NCBI GenBank assembly: GCA_031264205.1
Contig: JAISEH010000098.1
Span: forward strand, 1-6,555
From: Candidatus Margulisiibacteriota bacterium
GTDB taxonomy: Bacteria; Margulisbacteria; Termititenacia; Termititenacales; Termititenacaceae
Reading direction: 5' to 3'
Length of the DNA: 6,555 bases
Shown: piece after piece, positions 1 to 5,797 of the stretch
Layout of the letters: every line of letters starts with the position of its first letter
Numbering within the stretch: the stretch's first letter is position 1
Made by a program: the position numbers and the translations under genes
The notes under the pieces: model-generated
What the model was told of the DNA's origin: nothing
Database searches by the model: none
What the model saw: the letters and a program-made list of their open reading frames with translations, nothing else

Positions 1-637
1 CGGTCAGGTCGCCGTCGGCCGCGCGCACAGCGGCCTGTTCCAGACTGTCCAGCGAGGTAGCGAAGCGGCGCGCCAGACGGAAAGCCAGCAAAAGCAGCAG
101 CGTGAAAAAAATTAGCGCGCCGAGCAAAGCGGTTCTGATCAGCGGCCAGAATAAAAGCGTAACATGGCGCAAAGACAGACCGAGGCGCGCCGCGCCAATA
201 ATTTCTCCGCCAGCGTAAACAGGCGCGGCGGCGTACAAAAAATCTCGCCCCAGCGTCTGGCTGTAACGCACGGCGTAAGCGTTCTCGCCGCGCAACGCGG
301 CCAAAAATTCCAGCCGCGTAAAATGATTTTCCATTGTCAGCGGTTCGGCGGAAGTATCGGCCAGCACCTGGCCGTCAGCGGAGATTACGGTTATCCGCCA
401 TTGAGTGCGCTGGCTTAAAGCTGAGACCTGCTGGCGCAGGCCAGACACGTCTTGAGCGGCGAGTGGCGACGCGAGATTGGTCGCCAGCGCCTCGGAATAT
501 TTTTTATACTCCTCGCCCAGCAGCCGCGTGGAATTATTTTTAAGCGTCAAAAACAAGACAGCAAAAAAAATCCCGACCAAAAATAAAGCCAGGAGAAAAA
601 AACCGCCGAACAAACGGCGCAAAATATCGCGCTTCAT
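1..637 (-). CDS. phoR: Phosphate-sensing histidine kinase PhoR, N-terminal part (cut by window edge)
   Basis: This is the membrane sensor kinase that would phosphorylate PhoB. The frame is open from an ATG at 637 to the window edge, giving 212 codons. Residues about 9-32 are a first membrane helix. Residues about 33-158 form an extracytoplasmic sensor domain with features typical of PhoR: a VISADGQVLADTS stretch (84-96), MENHFTRLE (102-110), and SQTLGRDFLYAAAPV (126-140). Residues about 160-187 are a second membrane helix. The sequence from about 188 (RLARRFATSLDSLEQAA, then ADGDL) looks like the start of a HAMP linker. The phosphoacceptor His domain and the ATPase domain lie beyond the window, so kinase activity is inferred from position and sensor type. 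The start overlaps the phoB stop as ATGA, and there is only a weak Shine-Dalgarno sequence, so translational coupling to phoB is likely. Family assignment is confident; phosphate specificity rests mainly on the pst neighbours. Confidence 0.9.
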   Translation of the reverse strand, partial: MKRDILRRLFGGFFLLALFLVGIFFAVLFLTLKNNSTRLLGEEYKKYSEALATNLASPLAAQDVSGLRQQVSALSQRTQWRITVISADGQVLADTSAEPLTMENHFTRLEFLAALRGENAYAVRYSQTLGRDFLYAAAPVYAGGEIIGAARLGLSLRHVTLLFWPLIRTALLGALIFFTLLLLLAFRLARRFATSLDSLEQAAVRAADGDLT

Positions 638-1314
638 TGCCATTCCAGTTTATAACCCACGCCGCGGATATTTTTAAGATAGGCGGCGTACTTACCCATT
701 TTTCCCCGTAAATGTTTGACATGTACATCCACGGTGCGGTCAAAGACAGCTTTTTCATTGCCCCACAGTCTGTCCAAAATTTTGTCGCGCGAAAAAACCA
801 CACCTTTTTTCTCGGCCAGCATTTGCAGTATTTTAAATTCCGTGCCGGTCAGCTCCACAGAATCACCTTCTATTAAGACCTCGTGTTTTTCAGGGTCCAG
901 CACAATATTTTTGCCGATGCGCAAAATTTTCTGCTCCGCCGGATTTTCCTGCCGCCGCAACAGAGCTTTGACTCTAGCGAGCAATTCTTTGGGCGAAAAA
1001 GGCTTGGTCACATAATCGTCCGCGCCCAGCTCCAGACCGATAATTTTATCTATTTCCTCTGTGCGCGCGGTCAGCATAATGACCGGCAGGCGCGCCGTGC
1101 GGGTCTGGCCGCGCAACCGCTTGCAAATCTCCAGACCGTCCATATCCGGCAGCATCAAGTCCAGAATCAGCGCGTCTGGCAAGTCCGTATTGAGATAACG
1201 CCAAAAAGTTTTCGGCTCGGCAAATTCTTTTACATTAAATCCAGCTTTTTTGAGATTGAGCGCGAGTAATTCCCGAATATCCGGCTCGTCATCCAACACC
1301 GCGATCAAAGGCAT
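634..1314 (-). CDS. phoB: Phosphate regulon response regulator PhoB (OmpR/PhoB family)
   Basis: A 226-residue transcription factor of normal family length. The receiver domain (about 1-120) shows the acidic pair D8/D9, the phosphoacceptor D52 in LILDLMLPDMDG, T82 and K104 (YVTKP). The C-terminal winged-helix DNA-binding domain (about 128-226) has LTGTEFKILQML (155-166), RTVDVHVKHLRGKMG (193-207) and the wing motif IRGVGYKL (216-223). It would be phosphorylated by PhoR under phosphate limitation and then bind direct-repeat Pho boxes; the candidate at 4523-4561 is a plausible target. An AAGGAG site at 1325-1330 lies inside the last codons of phoU and supports the ATG at 1314. Only 2 bp separate it from the phoU stop, and it overlaps phoR by 4 bp. 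In Firmicutes naming the same protein would be PhoP. Closely related OmpR-family regulators cannot be separated by sequence alone, but the operon settles the role. Confidence 0.95.
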   Translation of the reverse strand: MPLIAVLDDEPDIRELLALNLKKAGFNVKEFAEPKTFWRYLNTDLPDALILDLMLPDMDGLEICKRLRGQTRTARLPVIMLTARTEEIDKIIGLELGADDYVTKPFSPKELLARVKALLRRQENPAEQKILRIGKNIVLDPEKHEVLIEGDSVELTGTEFKILQMLAEKKGVVFSRDKILDRLWGNEKAVFDRTVDVHVKHLRGKMGKYAAYLKNIRGVGYKLEWQ

Positions 1315-1316
1315 AT

Positions 1317-1973
1317 TTATTTTTCTCCTTGATGGTGTTTGAGCACCTGGCCTTCCGTCATAAAAACCACTTCTTCACCGATATTGGTCGCCAGGTCAGC
1401 GATCCGTTCCAAATTTCCGGACATTCTGATTATATGCAGGGCACGCTCAATAGTCGAGGTGTCGGCTGACATATAGGCGATCAGCTCGCGCAAAATTTGA
1501 TCGCGCAGCGCATCGACCTCATCATCGCGTTCGCAAACCAGTTTGGCGAGCGCGGAATTTTCCTGCATAAAAGCATTGATGCCGTCGCGCAGCATACCGC
1601 TGACAATAGCGCTTAAACGCGGCAGTTCGAACAGCGGCTGCACCGGCGGACGCTCGATCAGATACAGCGCGCTCTGCGCGATATTCACGGCATGATCGCC
1701 CATGCGCTCCAGATCGCGGTTCATGCCCAGCATCATTAAAATCGCCCGCAAATCTTTCGCTTGAGGCTGATATTGTGCCAGCAGACTGGTCGATTTCCGG
1801 TCTATCTCAATTTCTTTGCAATTAGCCTGCGGTTCGGCCTGAGTCAGAATATTTTGCAGCCGGTCCGCGTCTTTTTGCAGTAATCCTTGCAGGCAGTCCG
1901 CCACCATTGTTTCTACCAGTGCGGCGTATTCCAGCAAGTCTTTTTTCAAATCCAATAATTTTTCCGTTAACAT
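1317..1973 (-). CDS. phoU: Phosphate transport regulator PhoU
   Basis: A 218-residue, all-helical protein with the duplicated PhoU fold. Each half carries the family's metal-binding E-xxx-D signature: NRDLERMGDHAVNIA (85-99, with E89 and D93) and GNLERIADLATNIGEEVVF (186-204, with E189, D193 and N197). In characterised systems PhoU sits in the cytoplasm, contacts PstB and PhoR, and holds PhoR in its phosphatase state when phosphate is plentiful, so it damps both uptake and signalling. Its position between pstB and phoBR is the usual one for this job. An AAAGGAG site (1979-1985) lies 5 nt before the ATG at 1973. The gene ends with TAA. Length and both motifs are intact, and nothing suggests a defect. 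Confidence 0.96.
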   Translation of the reverse strand: MLTEKLLDLKKDLLEYAALVETMVADCLQGLLQKDADRLQNILTQAEPQANCKEIEIDRKSTSLLAQYQPQAKDLRAILMMLGMNRDLERMGDHAVNIAQSALYLIERPPVQPLFELPRLSAIVSGMLRDGINAFMQENSALAKLVCERDDEVDALRDQILRELIAYMSADTSTIERALHIIRMSGNLERIADLATNIGEEVVFMTEGQVLKHHQGEK

Positions 1974-1988
1974 TTTTTCTCCTTTCGT

Positions 1989-2741
1989 CTAACCAAATTT
2001 GCCGGTCAAATATTCCTCAGTCCTTTTATCCTGCGGCGTGGTGAACATTTTTTCCGAAGCGTCGAATTCCACCAATTCGCCCAAATACATAAAAGCCGTA
2101 AAATCCGAAACGCGCGAAGCCTGCGCGATATTGTGCGTGACCAGCATGATCGTCACCGTTTTTTTCAACTGCACGATCAACTCCTCAATACTCGCCGCGG
2201 CTTTGGGGTCCAGCGCGGAAGTCGGCTCGTCCAGCAACAAAATTTCCGGATGCATAGCCAGCGCCCTGGCAATGCAAAGCCGCTGCTGCTGGCCACCGGA
2301 AAGAAAATTACCGCGTTTGCGCAGACTGTCCTTGACCTCGTCCCAGAGCGCGGCGGCGCGCAAAGACTCCTCCACCAAATTATCCATCTTAGGCTTGCTG
2401 AGTTTCAAGCCGTTGAGCAGATAACCGGCGATCACATTGTCATAAATGCCCATAGTCGGAAAAGGATTGGGACGCTGAAAGACCATGCCGATCTTGCGGC
2501 GCACTAGTATCGCGTCCAGCGCGTAAAGGTCCTCACCGCCTAGAATAACTTTGCCAGTGACGCGCGCGTGTGCGGACAGCTCGTGCAGGCGGTTGACCGC
2601 GCGCAGAACAGTTGTTTTGCCACAGCCCGACGGCCCCATAACCGCCGTGACTTTTTTTTCCTCAATACCCATCGAAACATTTTTAACCACAGTGTTTTCC
2701 AAAAAACTCACGCAGAGATTTTGGATCGTCAAAATATTCAC
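1989..2741 (-). CDS. pstB: Phosphate ABC transporter ATP-binding protein PstB
   Basis: The cytoplasmic ATPase that powers PstCA. Using the GTG at 2741 the protein has 250 residues, about the usual PstB length. Motifs in order: Walker A GPSGCGKTT (36-44); Q-loop with the PstB-typical FQRPNPFPTMGIYDNV (starts at about 88); ABC signature LSGGQQQR (147-154); Walker B ILLLDEPTSALDP (167-179); switch His in THN (H203); and the typical terminal LTGKFG. Start choice: an in-frame TTG at 2759 is possible on paper, but the strong AAAGGAG (2750-2756) would then lie inside the coding region, whereas it sits 8 nt before the GTG. The GTG also leaves a 14-bp gap after pstA instead of an overlap. The stop is TAG. 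The 15 bp between this stop and the phoU ATG are in frame with both genes. Confidence 0.96.
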   Translation of the reverse strand: MNILTIQNLCVSFLENTVVKNVSMGIEEKKVTAVMGPSGCGKTTVLRAVNRLHELSAHARVTGKVILGGEDLYALDAILVRRKIGMVFQRPNPFPTMGIYDNVIAGYLLNGLKLSKPKMDNLVEESLRAAALWDEVKDSLRKRGNFLSGGQQQRLCIARALAMHPEILLLDEPTSALDPKAAASIEELIVQLKKTVTIMLVTHNIAQASRVSDFTAFMYLGELVEFDASEKMFTTPQDKRTEEYLTGKFG

Positions 2742-2749
2742 CTGTTTTT

Positions 2750-2756
2750 CTCCTTT
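2750..2756 (-). promoter_or_regulatory. Shine-Dalgarno site that fixes the pstB start
   Basis: AAAGGAG on the minus strand, 8 nt upstream of GTG 2741, overlapping the last base of the pstA stop codon at 2756. It argues for the GTG as the pstB start rather than the TTG at 2759. Matching AAAGGAG or AAGGAG sites precede pstS, phoU and phoB, so this is the normal strong signal of the genome. Confidence 0.8.
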
Positions 2757-3604
2757 CAAAACTGCACGCGCCAGCGGCGTGTCAAAAATTTAGCGGCCAG
2801 ATTTAGAAACAAAACGCCCAGCACCAACACAAAAGAAGCGCCCCAGGCCAGCCGATGCCATTCCGCATAAGGACTGGTCGCGTAATAAAAAATCAAATGT
2901 GGCACAGACTCGATCGGCCGATCTAAACGCCAGCTCAAAAAAGGATTGCCAAAAGCCGTAAACAAAAGCGGCGCGGTCTCGCCAGCCACGCGCGCTAAAC
3001 TGAGCAGCACGCCGGTGATAATGCCGCTCAATCCCGACGGCACAATCACGCGCAAAATTGTCCGGTAATACGGCACGCCCAGCGCCAGCGCGGCTTCTTT
3101 GATCTCCGGCGGTATGCGCCGCAGAGTTTCTTCCGCGGAACGCACGCTGACCGGCAGCATCATCAGCGCCAGCGCCGCGCCGCCAGCCAGAGCCGAAAAA
3201 GTCCTGAACGGCAAGACCAACCAGGTGTAAAGCACCAAACCGATAACAATAGACGGCACGCCCTGTAATATTTCCACAGCCAGACGGGCGCAATCCGCCA
3301 GCCGACTTTTTTTATTTTCCGCCAGATAAATGCCCAGGCACAGTCCCAGCGGCGCGGCCAGCGCAAAAGCTACAACCAGCAACAGCAGTGAACCAAGCAA
3401 CGCATTGGCAATGCCGCCACCGGCCTCGCCCAGCGGCTGGGGCACGCGGCAGAAAAATTGCCAGTTCAGCGCGGACACGCCTTTAATTAGTAAATAACCT
3501 AAAATTAAAATCAGTGGCAGCGCGGACAAGAAAGAAAAAAAACAAATTATTCCTAAAAAGATTTTGTCCAAGAACCGCCGCCAATGTAGCGTATTAAACA
3601 TCAT
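2756..3604 (-). CDS. pstA: Phosphate ABC transporter permease PstA
   Basis: A 282-residue inner-membrane permease that pairs with PstC to form the phosphate channel. Hydrophobic segments are visible at about 14-40, 66-94, 115-132, 139-152, 192-218 and 254-270, matching the six-helix PstA pattern. The cytoplasmic EAA loop that docks on PstB is clear: EIKEAALALGVPYYRTILR (167-185) followed by VIVPSGLSGI, with the conserved Gly at 176 and Pro at 189. LARVAGETAPLLFTAFG (203-219) is typical of PstA. Two ATG codons stand in tandem (3604 and 3601). The GGAG at 3615-3618 is 10 nt from the first, which I take as the start. The gene follows pstC after 4 bp, so coupled translation is likely. It ends in TGA. 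Confidence 0.95.
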   Translation of the reverse strand: MMFNTLHWRRFLDKIFLGIICFFSFLSALPLILILGYLLIKGVSALNWQFFCRVPQPLGEAGGGIANALLGSLLLLVVAFALAAPLGLCLGIYLAENKKSRLADCARLAVEILQGVPSIVIGLVLYTWLVLPFRTFSALAGGAALALMMLPVSVRSAEETLRRIPPEIKEAALALGVPYYRTILRVIVPSGLSGIITGVLLSLARVAGETAPLLFTAFGNPFLSWRLDRPIESVPHLIFYYATSPYAEWHRLAWGASFVLVLGVLFLNLAAKFLTRRWRVQF

Positions 3605-3608
3605 ATTT

Positions 3609-4499
3609 TCAACTCTCCACGCTAAATTTTTTCACAACATACCGGCCTGTCAAATTTATCAGTGCGGAAATTAAAAAAAGCAGCAAACCAACTTGCACGA
3701 GGCTGGAAACATACAGCGGATCGGTCGCTTCGGCCAGTTCATTGGCGATAAGGCTGGCCATAGTATTGCCGACGTCAAACAACGAAGCCGGTATTTTATT
3801 GGCGTTGCCGATCACCATAGTCACGGCCATTGTCTCGCCCAGAGCGCGCCCCAAAGCCAGCAAAATGCCGGCGCAAATACCCGAACGCGCCTGCGGCAGG
3901 ATCACACGGCGGATAACCTCATAGCGCGTCGCGCCCAGCGAGTACGCGGCCTCGCGAATATCCTGCGGCACCAGTTTGATGACCTCGGCGGACAAAGACG
4001 CGGCGTAAGGAATTATCATAATTGTCAGCACCAGCGCCGCGGCCAAAACGCCGACACCGAACGGCACAATGCCAAGAGTTATTTCTATCCGGCGGATCAG
4101 CGGCACCAAAACGAGCAAAGCCCAAAAGCCGTAAACCACGGACGGAATGCCGGCCAATAATTCCACGGAGGAACGCAGCGCGGAAGCGATCAGACCTTTG
4201 CGGAAAAATTCGCCGAGGAAAAGCGCGCTGGACAGCGCAAAGGGCAAGGCCAAAAGCAAGGCCAAAACGCTGGTCAAAAGCGTGCCGAACAGCAGCGGAA
4301 ACGCGCCGTACGCGCCAGTCAGCGGATCCCAAACCGTGCCGGAGAAAAAATTAAAGCCGTTTGACCAAATCGCTGACAAGGATTTCAGCAAAAGCGTTAG
4401 AAAAAATAAAAACAGAACCGCCACCACAAAAAACGCGGAGCCGGCCAGTATTTGTTGAAAAATATTTTCTTTGGTTTGCAGACTCAAAGTTCGGAACAT
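3609..4499 (-). CDS. pstC: Phosphate ABC transporter permease PstC
   Basis: A 296-residue inner-membrane permease, partner of PstA. After a short cytoplasmic head comes a first helix (about 17-38), then the PstC-typical periplasmic stretch with VWDP and YGAFPLLFGTLLTS (64-77). Later segments include ELLAGIPSVVYGFWALL (113-129), the EAA loop DIREAAYSLGATRYEVIRR (180-198) followed by VILPQARSGI, and ALGRALGETMAVTMVIGN (215-232). A last helix lies at about 264-284. The order and motifs separate it clearly from PstA. The ATG at 4499 has no good Shine-Dalgarno sequence (only GCGAG just upstream), unlike pstS, pstB and phoU, so initiation may be weak or the transcript may have a very short leader. 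A candidate Pho box and the pstS terminator lie directly upstream. It ends in TGA. Confidence 0.95.
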   Translation of the reverse strand: MFRTLSLQTKENIFQQILAGSAFFVVAVLFLFFLTLLLKSLSAIWSNGFNFFSGTVWDPLTGAYGAFPLLFGTLLTSVLALLLALPFALSSALFLGEFFRKGLIASALRSSVELLAGIPSVVYGFWALLVLVPLIRRIEITLGIVPFGVGVLAAALVLTIMIIPYAASLSAEVIKLVPQDIREAAYSLGATRYEVIRRVILPQARSGICAGILLALGRALGETMAVTMVIGNANKIPASLFDVGNTMASLIANELAEATDPLYVSSLVQVGLLLFLISALINLTGRYVVKKFSVES

Positions 4500-4522
4500 T
4501 TGCTCGCAGTTTAATTCTTAAC

Positions 4523-4561
4523 TGTTGGTTAATTATTTAGGAATTGTTAAATTTCAGTTAA
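4523..4561 (-). promoter_or_regulatory. Candidate Pho box in front of pstC (four 11-bp-spaced repeats)
   Basis: Read on the minus strand, four hexamers recur every 11 bp: TTAACT (4561-4556), TTAACA (4550-4545), TAAATA (4539-4534) and CCAACA (4528-4523), each followed by a 5-bp spacer. Known Pho boxes bound by PhoP/PhoB-type regulators in Bacillus and cyanobacteria are direct TTAACA- or CTTAACCT-like repeats with the same 11-bp period. The first three units match well and the fourth is weak. The site ends 23 bp before the pstC ATG, and only a poor -10-like AAGAAT (4519-4514) follows it, so the transcription start is uncertain. An 8-bp inverted repeat (CTTAACTG at 4562-4555 and CAGTTAAG at 4524-4517) brackets the site. 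The cognate regulator would be the phoB product of this operon. Confidence 0.55.
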
Positions 4562-4582
4562 GTTTTGTCAGCTTGGTTTATT

Positions 4583-4612
4583 AAAAAAAACTCCCCTCTT
4601 AGCGAGGGGAGT
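4583..4612 (-). terminator. Intrinsic terminator after pstS
   Basis: On the minus strand a perfect 9-bp stem (ACTCCCCTC with GAGGGGAGT) and a 5-nt loop (4599-4603) is followed at once by a run of eight T (4590-4583). It starts 26 bp after the pstS stop. The other orientation lacks a T run, so it works for minus-strand transcripts. It would end most pstS messages before pstC, giving more binding protein than permease. Confidence 0.88.
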
Positions 4613-4638
4613 TGGGCTATCCGTAAAGCAATGAACGG

Positions 4639-5631
4639 CTAATTAACTTTTATCGAGTTAATATTCGCCAGAGCTTTGGCCGCGACAGATTGGGGGAGTC
4701 TGCCGTAGTCCAGCTCTCTGGTAAAAGCCTGCCCGTCCGCGATGATCCACTTCAGCAGATCGGTGGTCTCTCTGGCCTTGGCCGGATTTTTGGACAGATC
4801 CTGATAAGCCACCAGCCAGCTAAAACCGCAGATCGGATAACCGTCGCGCGCTTTGGTGTTTACGATCGAGGCGCGGGTGTCCGCCGCTATTTCCACGTCA
4901 GCCGCGGCGCTGGTGGATTCCAGACTCGGCGTGATGAAAACGCCGGAGCTGTTTTGCACCACGGCGTATTTCATTTGGTTCTGATTGGCGTAAGCAATCT
5001 CTGTGTAGCCGATCGCGCCGGGCATTTGCTTGATCAGGCCAGCCACGCCGGAATTACCTTTGCCGCCGACGGCCAGCTTGGATTTGGTGGAAAAAGTTTT
5101 GCTCATTTTCCAGTTGGCTGGATCGATCTGGCTCAAGTAATCCGTAAATATAGAAGTCGTGCCGGAACTGTCCGAGCGGTGGACGACAAAAATATCGCCG
5201 TTGAGTTTCAAGCCCGGATTCACCGCCGCGATCTGCGGATCGCTCCATTTGTTGATCTCGCCGTTGAATATTTTGGCAACCAAAGCCGGCGTTAATTTCA
5301 GATCGGGATTGCCGGGGATATTGTAAGCGATCACCACCGCGCCGATGCAAGTCGGAATATGCACGATCTTCGCGCCGGTCGCCGCGATTTCTTTGTCGGT
5401 CATATAGGCATCCGTGCCGCCGAAATCAATGACTTTTTCCGTCAACTGCTGGATGCCGCCGCCGGAGCCGATGCCCTGATAATTTACTTTCACGCCTTTT
5501 TGCTGCTCATACACCGCGAACATTTTGGAATACAGCGGCTGGGGAAAAGTCGCGCCGGCGCCCAGCAGATCCGCAAAACCCAGCGCGCCCAGTAATATTG
5601 TTAGCAAGCCTAACTTTAATTTGTTGTTCAT
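4639..5631 (-). CDS. pstS: Periplasmic phosphate-binding protein PstS
   Basis: A 330-residue substrate-binding protein that captures phosphate outside the inner membrane and delivers it to PstCA. Residues 1-20 are a Sec-type signal peptide (MNNKLKLG, hydrophobic core, cleavage likely after GFA). No lipobox Cys is present, so the mature protein should be soluble in a periplasm. Ligand-binding motifs of the family are intact: GAGATFPQPLY (24-34), GSGGGI (55-60), DFGGTDAYMTD (69-79), HRSDSSGTTSIFTDYL (151-166), GNSGV (192-196) and GAIGYTE (205-211), with DYGRLPQSV near the end. An AAAGGAG (5641-5647) lies 9 nt before the ATG. The stop is TAG, followed by an intrinsic terminator. I found no clear Pho box in the 165 bp upstream, which is dominated by a long hairpin, so it may be transcribed from a promoter within or before the porin gene. 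Confidence 0.96.
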   Translation of the reverse strand: MNNKLKLGLLTILLGALGFADLLGAGATFPQPLYSKMFAVYEQQKGVKVNYQGIGSGGGIQQLTEKVIDFGGTDAYMTDKEIAATGAKIVHIPTCIGAVVIAYNIPGNPDLKLTPALVAKIFNGEINKWSDPQIAAVNPGLKLNGDIFVVHRSDSSGTTSIFTDYLSQIDPANWKMSKTFSTKSKLAVGGKGNSGVAGLIKQMPGAIGYTEIAYANQNQMKYAVVQNSSGVFITPSLESTSAAADVEIAADTRASIVNTKARDGYPICGFSWLVAYQDLSKNPAKARETTDLLKWIIADGQAFTRELDYGRLPQSVAAKALANINSIKVN

Positions 5632-5664
5632 ATTTTTATTCTCCTTTAAATGTTTTCTTAATTT

Positions 5665-5773
5665 AGAGCGAATATCTTTGCCGCCGCGCGCCGTTGTCTC
5701 TCACTTAACTTCGTTCGCTTCGCTCTCTTGTTAAGTTCGAGCAAAAGCGCGCTTACGGCAAAATATTCGCTCT
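5665..5773. repeat. 109-nt long imperfect inverted repeat (hairpin element) between porin and pstS
   Basis: The whole stretch folds on itself. The outer arms 5665-5683 and 5756-5773 (AGAGCGAATAT then TTTGCCG on the left) pair over 18 bp with one bulged C. Moving inward, GCGCGC pairs 5686-5691 with 5747-5752. TTG then CTC (5694-5700, one bulged base) pairs with GAG then CAA (5739-5744). ACTTAAC (5703-5709) pairs with GTTAAGT (5730-5736). A 20-nt apical loop built of TTCG-like units remains. CTTAA occurs just outside both ends (5657-5661 and 5774-5778), which could be a target-site duplication. No T run follows on either strand, so it is not a standard terminator. A small non-autonomous mobile or REP-like element is the leading idea; an mRNA-stability hairpin is the alternative. 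Confidence 0.65.
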
Positions 5774-5782
5774 CTTAACATT

Positions 5783-5797
5783 TTAAAACTTTACATT
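5783..5797 (-). other. Separated beta-signal of the porin (NVKF-stop) after the amber codon
   Basis: Four in-frame codons, AAT GTA AAG TTT, then TAA, directly follow the TAG that closes the porin frame. Together with the preceding TRVE they form the pattern R-V-E-x-N-V-K-F, with hydrophobic residues at every second place and a terminal Phe, as in the BAM-recognised C-terminal strand of outer-membrane proteins. The amber codon falls where a hydrophobic or aromatic residue is expected; TGG, TAT, TAC and TTG are all one base away. Confidence 0.55.

Noticed and set aside
164..677. Short plus-strand frames over the left 640 bp
   Set aside because: The minus strand carries a continuous 212-codon phoR frame with sensor and membrane segments; the plus frames are its shadows.
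2742..2759. TTG at 2759 as an upstream start of pstB
   Set aside because: The strong AAAGGAG falls inside this extension and is well spaced for the GTG at 2741; the extra six residues (mostly encoded by the ribosome binding site) are not part of the PstB fold.
3693..4458. Several plus-strand open frames of 100-155 codons opposite pstC, and similar ones opposite phoB, pstB and pstS
   Set aside because: They lie entirely inside well-supported minus-strand genes, give low-complexity Arg/Gln/Ala/Ser-rich translations, lack family motifs and have no consistent ribosome binding sites.
5665..5773. Intrinsic terminator for the porin
   Set aside because: The hairpin is far longer than a terminator stem, has large internal loops, and is followed by mixed AT sequence with no T run on either strand.
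5632..5797. A Pho box or strong sigma-70 promoter just upstream of pstS
   Set aside because: TTAA-containing words are present but none recur at 11-bp steps, and no convincing -35/-10 pair was seen near the ribosome binding site.
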